Positions 12,206 to 22,762 of a stretch of 64,000 bases of DNA are shown piece after piece. Within the stretch, counting starts at the first letter, position 1. The number at the start of each line of letters is the position of its first letter. Source of the stretch: Anaspis maculata. Lineage: Eukaryota; Arthropoda; Insecta; Coleoptera; Scraptiidae. Location of the stretch: contig OX421963.1 of NCBI GenBank assembly GCA_949128115.1, positions 39,725,979 through 39,789,978 of the forward strand. Direction: 5' to 3'. The notes below the pieces were generated by a model. That model did not search any database. It saw only the letters and a list, made by a program, of their open reading frames with translations, and was not told the origin of the DNA. The position numbers and the translations under genes are program-made.

Positions 12206-13286
12206 CCGGGTGATCATTTGAAAACTATCCACCTGCAATAACTCCCGATTCCTACTCAATATTTCTTCGAGCAAAAACAGGTCGTTTTTTATATCCAAGA
12301 CGACATCTAAAACATACATTGGCAAATTTCTATCTTCAGCTCCCTCGCCCCCACCCATCCCAAAAATAAAATTTCAGATGACACTACCTACCTTGCGATA
12401 CATAAAATTAAAGAAAATTAAATTCTCTTTTTGAAAAAAATATTTTCAAAATTTTTAACTTCACCCCCCTTCTCCCTCAAAATTCTCTGAGTGTCCCTTT
12501 CAATATTCTGGACCCCTCAATTCTCTTTAGTTTAGTGAGCATCATCCTAAATAGCTTCAAAGAAGAGAATTTTTGGTGGAAAAAGTGCCACCCAAATTGA
12601 CCCCATTACTCTCCCCCACCTCAACTTCAAAATTCAACAAAATACCACCCACTTTGTGATACATCAATTTGAAGGAAATTGAATTCTCTTTCTAAAAACA
12701 ATTTTTTTTGAAATTTTCAACCTCTCCCCCATTTAACTGGAACTTTTGGAGTATTTTAGTAGGAAAACGGGGGTTTTGAAAATTTCGAAAAAATTGTGTT
12801 CAGGGAGAGAATTCAATTTCCTTTAATTTGATGTATCACAAAGTAGGTATTGTCATTTTAGATTTTTAAGGTGAGGAGGGGGGAGCGAAGGGGTGAATTT
12901 GGGTGGCACTTTTTCCATAGAAAATTTTCTTTTTCGATGCTCTGCAGGATGACGTTGACTGCATTGAAGAGAATTGAGAGGTCAAGAATATTTAATTGGA
13001 CACTCAGAGAATTTAGGGGAGAAGAGGGGTGGGGTTAAAAATTTTAGAAATATTTTTTCAGAAAGAGAATTTTATTCTGTTGAATTTAATGTATCGCAAA
13101 ATAGGTAGTGTCGTTTGAAATTTCTAAGTTGGGGTAGGTGGGGGCGAGGGGGCTGAGGATAGAAAATCGCTTATGTATGTTTTAGATGTCTCCCTCGATA
13201 TAAAAATCGACCTGTTTTTGCTCGAAGACATTTTCACTAGGAGTCGGGAGTTATTGCAGGTGGATAGTTTTCAAATGATCACCCGG
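12206..13286. mobile_element. 1.08-kb foldback element, copy 2, inside a LINE
   Basis: Same family as 2942-4021: tips CCGGGTGATCATTTG and CAAATGATCACCCGG, arms complementary along the full length. It is flanked by TA at 12204-12205 and 13287-13288. Because it interrupts an open reading frame that is restored exactly when the element and one TA are removed, its borders and duplication are fixed by coding logic and not only by repeat matching. Confidence 0.92.
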
Positions 13287-13288
13287 TA

Positions 13289-13905
13289 TATGACTTGTTC
13301 ATTACTATTTTGATTATTCTTTTCTGCAAAACCTCTAGTGCTTTTAAATGAACATTCAGTACACCTCCCCAGCCTATCAAACCATATCTCAGATGGGACT
13401 TTACGAATGAACTGTAAATCATGAGTAATTGCTTTTTGTCCAATATGTCTTTCAAAACTCTGAAGAGGTATACAAAACCCCTGAGTTTATTCCTTATGTA
13501 CTCGGTATGTTTATTCCATTTTAAATGACAGTCGATGGTTATCCCCAGACTCGTCCCCAGATATTCCGCGGTGTCCGCTGATTCGATCCGAAAGCTCTGA
13601 TTTATTGTCTTTATATTTAGACACTTATAGTCAGGTTGCCCTGTTCTGTTACAGGAGAAAGCCACATTAGAACTTTTCTGAAAATTTATAAAAAGTTGTT
13701 TAAAATCAAACCAATTTATAATCCTCACAAAATCTCTTTCAATTATATGTTTCAGATCAATCCAGGAATCATCCTCATAAAATATTGCAGTATCGTCAGC
13801 GTAGCTTACAATAGTTCCTTCGCTCCTCACCAGAAACAAGTCGTTTAAATAAATTAGAAAAAGAAGCGGGCCCAGAATTGTACCTTGAGGTACGCCACAC
13901 GTTCC
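13289..13905 (-). pseudogene. LINE reverse transcriptase, palm motif to thumb
   Basis: Starting near 13905 on the minus strand, the frame gives GVPQGTILGPLLFLIYLNDL (RT motif 4/B), then the catalytic IVSYADDTAIF (motif 5/C), then a thumb region with LGITIDCHLKWNKHTEYI, LMIYSSFVKSHLRYGLIGW and LQKRIIKIVMNKS. These are standard for the CR1/Jockey group. The N-terminal RT motifs and the whole endonuclease are missing because of the deletion at about 13905. The frame is interrupted by the foldback at 13286. Confidence 0.85.
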
Positions 13906-14360
13906 TTTCTGGTGAGATCTTGATTCAAGTAGATCTTCGTTCCCCTGAGTTGCTGTTTCTTCGAAAGTACTTTTTCCTTGAATAAGTAGGATACAAACTC
14001 GATTTTGATTGGCTTACTCTTGGACTGTTGTAAACAGTAGATGTTATTTATGTCTCTTATGTCAATATCAATCTTGATGAGACGCTTCAGCTCAGATGTA
14101 ACAAACTCGATGAGTTTTTCGCCCTGCAGTCCTGCAGTGTTCAGGCCGTAAAGCAACACACCATTTCGTCGCTGAAACTGTTCTTGCTTCTCGATTTCTT
14201 TCCTAAGCACGGCAACTTCCTTTTCCAAATTTTTGATTTTGTTGTTCGAGTCTTCAAAATTCAGGAGAACTCTAGTTTCTGAGGCCTCGATTGAGTTCCT
14301 GATTTTGCCCTCAGAGGTTGCTATTAAGTTTTCGATTTGCTTTATTAAGTCCAGGTTCGA
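13906..14360 (-). pseudogene. LINE ORF1-like coiled-coil fragment
   Basis: From a Met near 14371 the frame gives a heptad-rich segment (DLIKQIENLIATSEGKIRNS, then NNKIKNLEKEVAVLRKEIEK) and then a segment of the form RRNGVLLYGLN...LKRLIKIDIDIRDI, which resembles the RRM-like domain of LINE ORF1 proteins that bind RNA as trimers. It stops abruptly after LNQDLTRKE, where it is joined to RT sequence. Function would have been RNA packaging. This copy is broken. Confidence 0.7.
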
Positions 14361-14426
14361 TTCATCAGGCATTGTTTCGAAACAAAAACCGTCTCGGACC
14401 GGCCACAAAAACACACAAGCCGACAA

Positions 14427-15117
14427 TCACTCACGGAGAATGAAGAATTTCTCTGAACTTTCTGCAGCAGGGACGCACACAGGGCGGCAAATATCATTCG
14501 CAGTTGGATCACAGGCTTTCACTGAATTTTTCAAACCACTTAGATTCGTATTTACTTGGATAAACACATTTAAAACAACTTTATAGCTGGAGCTGGTCCG
14601 ACACACCTTATCTCTTCAACGTACTTTTTGCTTGTAGATGAGGCTAACGGACACGGCAAACCGAATCAAAATATTTGCCGGAAATCAAAAGTTACATCAT
14701 TTTTTAGAACAGACAAAATTTTCTGAAAAAATTGGAACTGCGATCATTTTGCATAATTAAGCACTTATATTTATTAGCCGAAGAAATGCTGCCCCTAAAT
14801 TTGGCTGCCCCTATTGTTCGCACAATAGGCACCATGGGTAGGAACGCCCCTGGGTCTCCAGCTCCCTTCCCTCAGATGCGAGTTTTTGATCCCCTGCTGC
14901 CCTCACAAATCTTGCACAAATTTTTGAAAAATTTGGAAGGTATCAAAAGTGATTTCTACTTCAGGAACCCTTTAGGAAAAATTACACGTTTGCCGAAAGA
15001 GTTATCTGTTTTAACTGCAAGAATAGCACTGGCGGCGTGGCTACAAATGCTATCAAGAGTTCCAGCAGAGTCAATATTTTGTTTAATGGTTCATTATATA
15101 CAATGTACAATATACAA
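14427..15117. other. spacer between two divergent LINEs
   Basis: The reading frame of the downstream LINE stays open back to 14732, but the residues before about position 130 (APGSPAPFPQMR and similar) do not resemble a LINE endonuclease. I treat them as flanking sequence that happens to be in frame. Part of 14427-14640 may be 5' UTR of the minus-strand LINE. Confidence 0.45.
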
Positions 15118-17572
15118 TACAATGTGTGCACTAGAGAACCTGCATATATTGTTGGGTAATAATATCTTGATCATTGGGGATTATAATGTTCCTGAATATT
15201 GTGACTGCAGGGATGGTGTTACTCCGGATACTCACAAAGTACGAATAATAAATAACTTGAGTGCATTCCATAACTTACTTCAGGTTAATTCAAGGTTGAA
15301 TCATAATCTACGATTATTGGACCTAGTCCTTTGTAATTTTTCCTGTCATGTCGCCGAGCCACCTGACATCCTCCTGCTCGAGGACGCACACCATCCTGCG
15401 CTCTTGATTGAATTCGACCATGTTGCCTCTCGAATGTATTCGGAGTTACCTGTGCAATCCAAAGGTTACAATTTCAAGAAAGCAAACTTTCTAAGTCTGT
15501 ACGGTGAGCTTTCAGACACAGCTTGGGATTTTCTCCATGAATATGATGACCCGAGTAACGCGGTCACTGCACTCTACGGTAAGCTCTACGAAATTCTGGA
15601 TAGACACGTGCCTAGGAGAGGTAGGTCAGGTGGGACATACCCCGCTTGGTATGACAGCAGAATAATTAAGCTCCTCAAGATTAAGGGACGCACTTGGAAA
15701 AGATACAAAAGAAATCCCACTACAGCTAATTATACCGAATTCAAACTACTCAGATCTCAGCTCAAATCACTCATTATTGAGTCACACAAAAAATACAGTG
15801 TTCGTGTCGAACGTGACATAAAGGCCAACCCGAAGGCTTTCTGGTCTCATATTGATTCCAGAAAAAGGGATCAAAGCTTGCCCTCAGTAATGATTTATGA
15901 TGACGCGGAATTGCGCAGCTCCAGTGAGGTGGTTGATGCATTTGCCGACTCATTCCTAAAAAATTTCAATACATCACCCAACACCTGCTCTCCCTCTAGC
16001 TTTCCAGTGGATAACAGGACCTCCTCTTATATACACCTGACATCAATTCCAGAATCTAAGGTCATGGAATCTCTTAAAAGAATACCTTCTAAACTTACCA
16101 CCGGCCCAGACCTCATTCCGGCTTTCCTGCTAGGAGATTGCGCCAGTTTCTTCTGTACTCCTCTTCACTACATATTTAACCTGATTATAAAAACGTCGAT
16201 TTATCCAGAGGGCTGGAAAACAACTCGAGTGAGTCCCGTTTTCAAAAAGGGCAATAAAAATGATATCAACAATTACCGACCCATCGCTATTATCAACAAC
16301 TTTTCCAAATCATTCGAATTTGTTCTACATGATTATATTTCTTCTCATGCAAGTAGACTGATTACAACATCTCAACATGGCTTCATGTCTGGGCGCTCAA
16401 CTACTACAAACTTAGCATGTTTAACTCAATTTATTGCTGATAATCTAGACCAAAAATTACAAGTTGACGTCATTTACACAGACTTCTCCAAAGCGTTTGA
16501 CCGTTTGAATCATTCACTTCTACTTAGAAAACTGGAATTTTTCGGCTTCTCGACCTCTCTTATAAACTTATTCAGGTCATACTTGAGCGACCGCTCTCAA
16601 TATGTGCAGTATAAGGGTTTCTGTTCTTCCTCTTTCACGCAGCCGTCAGGTGTTCCGCAGGGAACTGTTCTGGGTCCTGACCTATTCAACATATTTATCA
16701 ATGACATCACCTCTGACCTTGACATAGATTATTTGCTATACGCTGATGATATGAAGCTGTATCGACCGATCCGCACAATTGAAGACTGTCATAGTCTGCA
16801 GAGAAACCTTGACATCTTGTATGGGTGGTGTACCCTGAATCAGTTGCCATTGAACATTGAAAAATGTAATATCATGACTTACCACAGAACAACATCACCT
16901 CTGAAATACGATTACTCCATCAATGGGATCAACTTAAGTAGGCCGGCCACCGTGAGGGACTTGGGGGTTGTCTTTGATCCGAGACTAACATTTATAAATC
17001 ACATAGAATCTACCGTCACGCAATCATTGAAAATTCTAGGTTTTGTCTTGCGCAGTTGCAGGTTTATGTCCAACATAATGACTTTTCGGACGCTTTATAC
17101 ATCTTTCGTGCGTGCTCGCCTCGAATACGCTTCGGTCGTGTGGGCCCCAGTGTATAATGTTCACATAGCCTCGTTAGAGAGGGTGCAGAGAAGATTCCTC
17201 AAGACCTCTACGTTCATGTTAACGGGTTCATATCCTGACCGGGGCACACCACAGCAGTATCTCTTGCGGCAGTTCAATATGCAGTCGTTGCTCAACAGGC
17301 GTAAAATGCATTCGGTCATATTTCTCCTCAAAATTGTCAACAGTGGCATCGACTGCTCCGAGCTGCTACACCAAATAGGGTTGCGCGCGCCGGGACACTG
17401 CTTTCGCAGTCATCAACTTTTCCATCTGCCCTGTGCAAGAACCAATGTACTATCATCGTCACCTATTCATCAAATGATCAGTAACTATTCCTGCATTGAA
17501 GACACTTGCGACATCTTCAGCAGTAATGTGTGGTTAATCAAGAACATTTTCACTGGCATCGCCAATAAATAG
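14732..17572 (+). CDS. non-LTR retrotransposon ORF2: partial endonuclease plus reverse transcriptase
   Basis: An uninterrupted 946-codon frame. Residues from about 132 on are a LINE protein. It has the C-terminal half of an AP endonuclease (IIGDYNVPE, LLDLVLCN, then EDAHHPALLIEF, the position of the SDHxP motif), and a linker. The reverse transcriptase follows, with NDINNYRPIAIINNFSKSFE, VIYTDFSKAFDRLNHSLL, SGVPQGTVLGPDLFNIFIND and the catalytic LLYADDMKLY. After that comes a thumb ending in ERVQRRFLKTSTF and a C-terminal tail. Family knowledge places it with the CR1/Jockey group, where EN nicks the target and RT copies the RNA there. The first half of EN and any ORF1 are absent, so it is a 5'-truncated copy. 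The RT has no stops, implying recent insertion. The first ~130 codons are probably not LINE sequence. Confidence 0.88.
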   Translation: MELRSFCIIKHLYLLAEEMLPLNLAAPIVRTIGTMGRNAPGSPAPFPQMRVFDPLLPSQILHKFLKNLEGIKSDFYFRNPLGKITRLPKELSVLTARIALAAWLQMLSRVPAESIFCLMVHYIQCTIYNTMCALENLHILLGNNILIIGDYNVPEYCDCRDGVTPDTHKVRIINNLSAFHNLLQVNSRLNHNLRLLDLVLCNFSCHVAEPPDILLLEDAHHPALLIEFDHVASRMYSELPVQSKGYNFKKANFLSLYGELSDTAWDFLHEYDDPSNAVTALYGKLYEILDRHVPRRGRSGGTYPAWYDSRIIKLLKIKGRTWKRYKRNPTTANYTEFKLLRSQLKSLIIESHKKYSVRVERDIKANPKAFWSHIDSRKRDQSLPSVMIYDDAELRSSSEVVDAFADSFLKNFNTSPNTCSPSSFPVDNRTSSYIHLTSIPESKVMESLKRIPSKLTTGPDLIPAFLLGDCASFFCTPLHYIFNLIIKTSIYPEGWKTTRVSPVFKKGNKNDINNYRPIAIINNFSKSFEFVLHDYISSHASRLITTSQHGFMSGRSTTTNLACLTQFIADNLDQKLQVDVIYTDFSKAFDRLNHSLLLRKLEFFGFSTSLINLFRSYLSDRSQYVQYKGFCSSSFTQPSGVPQGTVLGPDLFNIFINDITSDLDIDYLLYADDMKLYRPIRTIEDCHSLQRNLDILYGWCTLNQLPLNIEKCNIMTYHRTTSPLKYDYSINGINLSRPATVRDLGVVFDPRLTFINHIESTVTQSLKILGFVLRSCRFMSNIMTFRTLYTSFVRARLEYASVVWAPVYNVHIASLERVQRRFLKTSTFMLTGSYPDRGTPQQYLLRQFNMQSLLNRRKMHSVIFLLKIVNSGIDCSELLHQIGLRAPGHCFRSHQLFHLPCARTNVLSSSPIHQMISNYSCIEDTCDIFSSNVWLIKNIFTGIANK

Positions 17573-17846
17573 TCAGTTTTTCACTGTCGCTGTTTTTTTG
17601 TATTTTGCCTTTTTTTTTGCCTTTCATTTCATTTTGTCAGTGTCTGCTACAATGGTCCATTTCTTGTTCTCTGTATATAATTCTTTGTAAATAATTATGT
17701 GTGTATAATAATGTTGTGAATTTGACTTTTTATTATTATTTTGATTGAATTTCATCCTATTTATTGGTATAGCTGCTCCCGTCTTGTAAATAGGTAAAAC
17801 CTGTAAGACGTTTGTTCAAATTAAATAAAAAAAAAAAAAAAAAAAA
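15118..17846 (+). mobile_element. 5'-truncated LINE with poly(A) tail
   Basis: Includes the RT frame, a ~250-bp AT-rich 3' UTR and a terminal A-run at 17827-17846. The left border is placed where endonuclease similarity starts. I found no convincing target-site duplication. Confidence 0.82.
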
Positions 17847-18090
17847 TTATGCCAGTGAGATGGCGATGAACAGTGGATTGGACACAAAACTGTACCAGAC
17901 CGCAAATTTTCGACTCTCTGCTACCTTTTGCAAGGTGATCTACCCATTGCCTGGACTACCACTCCAGTAAACCAGACAGAGAGACTCGTACAGCAATGAA
18001 AATTGAAAAGTTTGTCTTCCTAAAATTGAATATTTAGTATATTTAGTTCGCGAAACACATCTCAGGAATCAGCGAGTCTGGAGAGAAAAA
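17847..18090. other. no gene recognised
   Basis: Short spacer after the LINE tail, no structure seen. Confidence 0.35.
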
Positions 18091-18140
18091 GTAGACGCAG
18101 AAAAAAATAAAATAAGTAGACGCAGAAAAAAATAAAATAA
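18091..18140. repeat. 25-bp perfect tandem duplication
   Basis: Two head-to-tail copies of a unit beginning GTAGACGCAG and ending AATAAAATAA (18091-18115, 18116-18140). Confidence 0.9.
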
Positions 18141-19023
18141 CTTTCAATTTTACATTTCACGACGTCGCTTCAAAGGTAGGTAAATATCAAAGTGAGTATC
18201 TTTTGATCGAAAAAAACGGCACAACAAAAACATGGAATCTGGCTGTCAGTATATAGTAATTCTCGGATAGATGGCCCGCACCCGGCGAGCCGCACGCTTA
18301 CGATGACAATGGGGCTGGGCGCGTGTAATTTGAATATTGTACAAGAAATATTCGCGTGGACCATAATCTAAGCTCGGATGGACCACCTATCCCAGAATTA
18401 CCTTAGGTATCTCACCCTACATGCGCATAGAAGTAAATTTAGAATTAGGAATTTAATAAAATCTTCTTATCCAGTTTCAGGAAATTTAATGTTCGGCATC
18501 GATACGTGACATGTGAAGAGGGTCTCTGGAATGTCCCTATATCTCTATACTCCCATTATACTTCTCGTATGGCCTGTATTTTTTCTAGACAGAAGTGGGT
18601 ATAAGGTGCTTATCCTGTAACTGGTGTGTGATATCATAGAGCTGGCTTGCTTGATGCTCATAGGTTTGATGAACATGACAAAAAAAAAATCGTCTTTTAG
18701 CCACAACGCGCAAAGCATCAAACACTAAATCCCCAATGACGGCTATGCGATACTCTGTTTATCCAAACCAACGCGTGCCCTGAAGTCCCCGATGGTGAAA
18801 AATTGCCCTTCCGTTTTATCCGCAGATTGAACAAAAATAGACCGCGATTTAGATTAAAAGTTCCCGCGCCGGTAGTGTGAATGACAGCACGGAACAATTT
18901 CATTTGGAAGGCTATATTGACCTACCTACAAGACACATAATTATTTATTGTTAGTCGAAAAGTTCGAAAGTTTTGTTTTCAAAAATAACTGCACAGGCTT
19001 TTTTTGTACCAATTTTGTACCTG
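18141..19023. other. no gene recognised
   Basis: Mixed composition, a more GC-rich patch near 18270-18320, no supported gene. Confidence 0.35.
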
Positions 19024-19912
19024 TGTTGGGTTACTATACAAAAATGATCAAAAAGTAATACAGTACACTTATTTTGATATGAAACCCCAGGCTTGGAAAA
19101 ACTTCAGTGGAAAGATTCCGAACACATAACATAATAATGGTCCATCGAGCTGGGATTAATCGCGCTCGCACCGTGGGAGATTGGTTTCATACGTCGCAGA
19201 CTTGCTCCCAGTGGTGCCGTTCAACTCATAGCATAGTTCCAGTAGTCCAGTTCCTCATCCTGCTACTTCCCAGTCTCAGGTCTGCAAGAAGCAACGCTCT
19301 CGGCGCTTACCGCTGCGCCGTGGAAGATTGGATTCTTCAGTTGTCGATTCGTCCTTGACATTGCTTACACTGGTACAAGGCCGTGCTCCTGACAAGAGTA
19401 TAACTTCGTCCTGCTACTCCACGTGCAGCTCCTGCCCTGTTTGTTACAAGCTAAGTTCAATCATCCAGCAGAAATTCTGCTACAGCCATCGCCATCGTTG
19501 GCTAGAACGGTTGGATAAGGGTTTGATTTGAAGCGTTTCGGGGGTAGATATCTGGTGACTTGCTCTCAGGTATTTTATCAATTTCACTTCATTTTATAAA
19601 TGAAATCAATCTTTGTGCATAGCGTCTATTGTAAATCAATTTTGCTTAAATACTGCATTCAATAAACTCCCGAAATTAAACCCGGTTTGCTCATACCGAA
19701 CGTTATTTGTGCTTTTCTGCCAGTAGAGAGGGAAGCATAGATAAGTACGGTTACAAGCGGCGATTCTGGAGAGCACGTGATCTCTCTAGACTCTTCCCAT
19801 TAGGTCGCAGTGTACAAGTGCGGAGCTCTAGTGCATTCTAGAACACGCGTGTAGGCTTTTGCCCGTGGAGCGGAATGGAGCCTTTAACAGTGGGTCAAGA
19901 CACATCTGTTCA
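19024..19912 (+). mobile_element. candidate LTR of an LTR retrotransposon
   Basis: A region starting TGTTGGG and ending TTCA, with an AATAAA signal near 19661 and a following C-rich stretch. It is placed here because a primer-binding-site-like TGGCGG word begins three bases after the end. No second LTR or coding interior remains. The start position is a guess. Confidence 0.35.
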
Positions 19913-19915
19913 TTT

Positions 19916-19934
19916 TGGCGGAGGTTCCGGATTC
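19916..19934 (+). other. candidate primer-binding site
   Basis: TGGCGGAGGTTCCGGATTC begins with TGG, as required to pair with a tRNA CCA end, just after a CA dinucleotide that could end an LTR. The cognate tRNA is not identified. Confidence 0.35.
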
Positions 19935-20067
19935 ACCGCACGTTTGGATTGCACGCGAAAGGTGTAAGATTATTCGGAAGTCGCTAAGTAGCCATATGCC
20001 GGGTCACTGAGGAATTTGCTCGAGGACCTAACTATGGAACATTCGAGATTAATTAGACGGACCTATA

Positions 20068-21013
20068 CAGGATGTTGGGTACTGATTATTACAAATTTTA
20101 AGGGATGATTCTTCATCAAAAATAAGACCCAATAGAAGTAAAACTCATGGTTCTAAAATGCTTCCTCAAAAAGATACAGGGTGTTGGGATTAACTTTTTT
20201 AAATCGATTTTCCACCGTAACTGTTGAACCGTTGGACTGATTTTAATCAAATTTTAACTAAAGTAAGTCTCCATCGAATAATAATACCGCGATTCATCAA
20301 AAATTTTCATGGGGGTGGGTAATATGGAGAGTTCTCTTTTTCTCTCCCCGATTTTTATCTCCCCATTCAATTTAAAATAAAAAGTTACTCTTGCAAAATT
20401 TTGATTGGAGGATTTATTTTAAAGATATTTGAGGTTTGAACTTTGGAGAACATCTCGAAATCGACACTTTCCAGAGCCCAAATTGTTTTTCTCTGGAAAC
20501 ACTTCGTTTCTTGGCGGAAAATGGCACTAAATCAACTTTAAACATCTAGAAAACTCATTCCAGTTGAGGAATCATGGGTTTTCTTGGATTTTTATTTTTA
20601 GATCATTGAAAGCCGCGATTTTGAGGTGTTTTCTAAAGTTTCGAACCCAAATATCTTGAAAACGAAGCCTCTGATCAAAACTTTGCAGGAATAATTTTTT
20701 TTCTAAATTAGATGCCCCTAATTTAAAATAGTTAGGGGAGGTGAAAATAGGGGAGAAAAAAGGGATCTTCCCCCCATTATCTATACCCCATATGAAAAAT
20801 TTTTATGAATCACGGTATTATTTTCCGATGGAGACTTATTTGAGTGAACTTTGATTCGAATTTAATAAAAGCGCTTCAACGGTTCAAAAGTAAAGGTGAA
20901 AAACCGATTTAAAAAAGTCAACTTCAACACCCTGTATCTTTTTAAGGAAGCATTTTAGGAGCATGAGTTTTATGTCTATTCAACTTTTTTAATAATCGGT
21001 ACCTATCACCCTG
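20068..21013. mobile_element. 946-bp foldback element, CAGGNTG/CACCCTG type
   Basis: Tips CAGGATGTTGGG and ATCACCCTG are flanked by TA at 20066-20067 and 21014-21015. The arms meet near 20540. Inner edges carry ATACAGGGTGTTGGG (20176) and AACACCCTGTATC (20929), mirrored. It sits in what may be the interior of the LTR element whose end is at 19912. Confidence 0.82.
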
Positions 21014-21290
21014 TATAAGGCACCGATCCTCGACCTACACCCGTACTGAATTGGAAGTGATCGAGAGCGATAGAAAGCGATAATCTCAACGATACTCCCA
21101 AGCGTAGATGATTTTTGGCGTGTATTTTTTGTAGTACGCAGAAATGAACAAAGTATGTATTGAAACGAACCCGTACGCGAAATATGTAACAGTACATACC
21201 TGCAATTTCCAATTCAAATTTAGCCTAGTTAACTGACGCCAACCACAATAATCGCGACAGATGCTCAATTTTCTGTGTGCATGCTCGCGT

Positions 21291-21660
21291 GAAATGAAAC
21301 CCTGGATTCTGGATTCCATTTTGGGGAGTTGGTGGAACAGAGTTTTACCTGGCACGTAGGCCTCATTATTGGGCCCATTGTACCATTCTCCCACACCAGC
21401 CGTACCCACCGAGCCGCAATGTGGTACCTGGATGTCGGCCCATCCAAGAACTAGGGCCGACAAGCGCACGGTTGACCTTGACTCCGTCTTTCACCCCCGA
21501 ACCGCAGGTGCGGATGTCCGATACATCCACGCTTCCTGCGCCGGTGTTCCTGACTTCGTCTGCCTCCCGACCACGCTGCTGGTGTTCCTCTACACATTGC
21601 CGTACCGCCGGCTGGTGGCATGAATACTCGGGGGGTTTGCCCAAGACCACCCGAGGAGCA
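21291..21660 (-). repeat. LINE 3'-UTR-like segment
   Basis: The stretch 21291-21400 resembles 6660-6740 (shared words TGGATTCTGGATT, GCCTCATT, GGGCCCATTGT). It is read as the 3' end of the same LINE family on the minus strand. The GC-rich part up to 21660 has open frames in several phases but nothing recognisable. Confidence 0.42.
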
Positions 21661-21689
21661 GTTCCGAAATGAAACCCTACTCTCCACCA

Positions 21690-22755
21690 AAAGCTTTCCC
21701 TTGGAGATATTAAAAAAAAACCGCGAGGAAAAAACAAAAACTTGATCATGATGGTCTTTGATCATTTTTCCCGTAGTTTTCGAATACTCATGTTCTTTGG
21801 ATTACACATAATTATGTCATAATTTACAGGATGCTAAAAGAAATATATTTGAATTTTTGCGACAGTGCGACACTCGCCCCGTATTGAATCAAGTATTTCA
21901 GTCTATCATCCTACTATGCTGATTACAGAAATGTGTGATATGGGTTTCTCTTCAAATAACTCCCCAAAAATGGATAAATATCAATTGCGAAGATAGTATT
22001 ACAGGCAGTCAGGGGATACACTATACACTACACTTCATGTAAGAGCTGTGAAAACTCGGTACACTTATTTGGGGAACTGTTTGAAACAATTCTACCTGAA
22101 GCGCCAATCAAAATTATCGCTGCGTCCAAAATGGATATAATTTTGAGCACCCTGTATATTATGAAATATACAAACATGTGATGAACATATTCAAGAACTA
22201 CAGGAAAAATTATCAAGGACTGTTTTTGGTTTTTATAATCATAGGAAAGAGAGATGAGAATATTAAATTGTCACTTCTTGTCGGCGAATCCACCATTCAT
22301 GAAGATGTGTGGCTTGATGAATATTTGGCGCCCTTAATATGTGAAAATCTCGTACTCATCCGATTATGTCCCGGAGAATGTCGACTCCCATATTTTCAAC
22401 TATTCTGAAACTGTTATAACCACAACCATTTTGAACGCAGCTATGATTTTTCTGGCACCTCGGGCAGAATTGTTTCAAACAGTTTCTGAAAAGAATGCAC
22501 CGAGTTTTATAGCTCTAACATCAAGTGTAGTGTATCCCCTGGCTGCCTAGAATACTATCATCGCAATTATTTTTGAGAAGTTATTTGAAGAGAAACCCAC
22601 ATGTGTCACACATTTCTGTAACTAGAAGAGAAAACTACATAGACTACAACAATAAAATACAGAGTGTCGCAAAAATTTCAATGTTTTTTTGAACACCTGT
22701 GTGTTATGAAATATACAAACATGTGACTAACATATTCAAGAACTACAAATAATAA
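21690..22755. mobile_element. diverged palindromic element related to 7046-8565
   Basis: Left and right arms pair (for example GGCAGTCAGGGGATACACTA near 22014 against GTGTATCCCCTGGCTGCC near 22529). Parts such as GCTGATTACA...TGTG near 21919 match the inner arm of the element at 7046. The centre holds an extra direct copy of an arm segment (22148-22200 resembles 22690-22750), so the element has been rearranged. Confidence 0.6.
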
Positions 22756-22762
22756 TAGTATA

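Larger units (their letters stand above)
11449..14426 (-). mobile_element. deletion-derivative non-LTR retrotransposon (LINE)
   Basis: Minus-strand element. From 5' (right) to 3' (left) it has a coiled-coil ORF1 (14360-13906), an abrupt join to the middle of the reverse transcriptase (about 13905), the RT C-terminal half to 13289, a foldback insertion (12206-13286), the remaining ORF2 C-terminus (12203-11857), a 3' UTR and an AATTGTATTGAATTGTA tail at about 11449. ORF1 C-terminus, endonuclease and RT N-terminus are deleted, so it could move only in trans. The 5' boundary beyond 14426 is uncertain. Confidence 0.82.

Noticed and set aside
21366..21765. Arg/Gly-rich overlapping frames on both strands
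   Set aside because: GC-rich LINE 3'-UTR-like DNA is open in several phases; no domain and no consistent frame.
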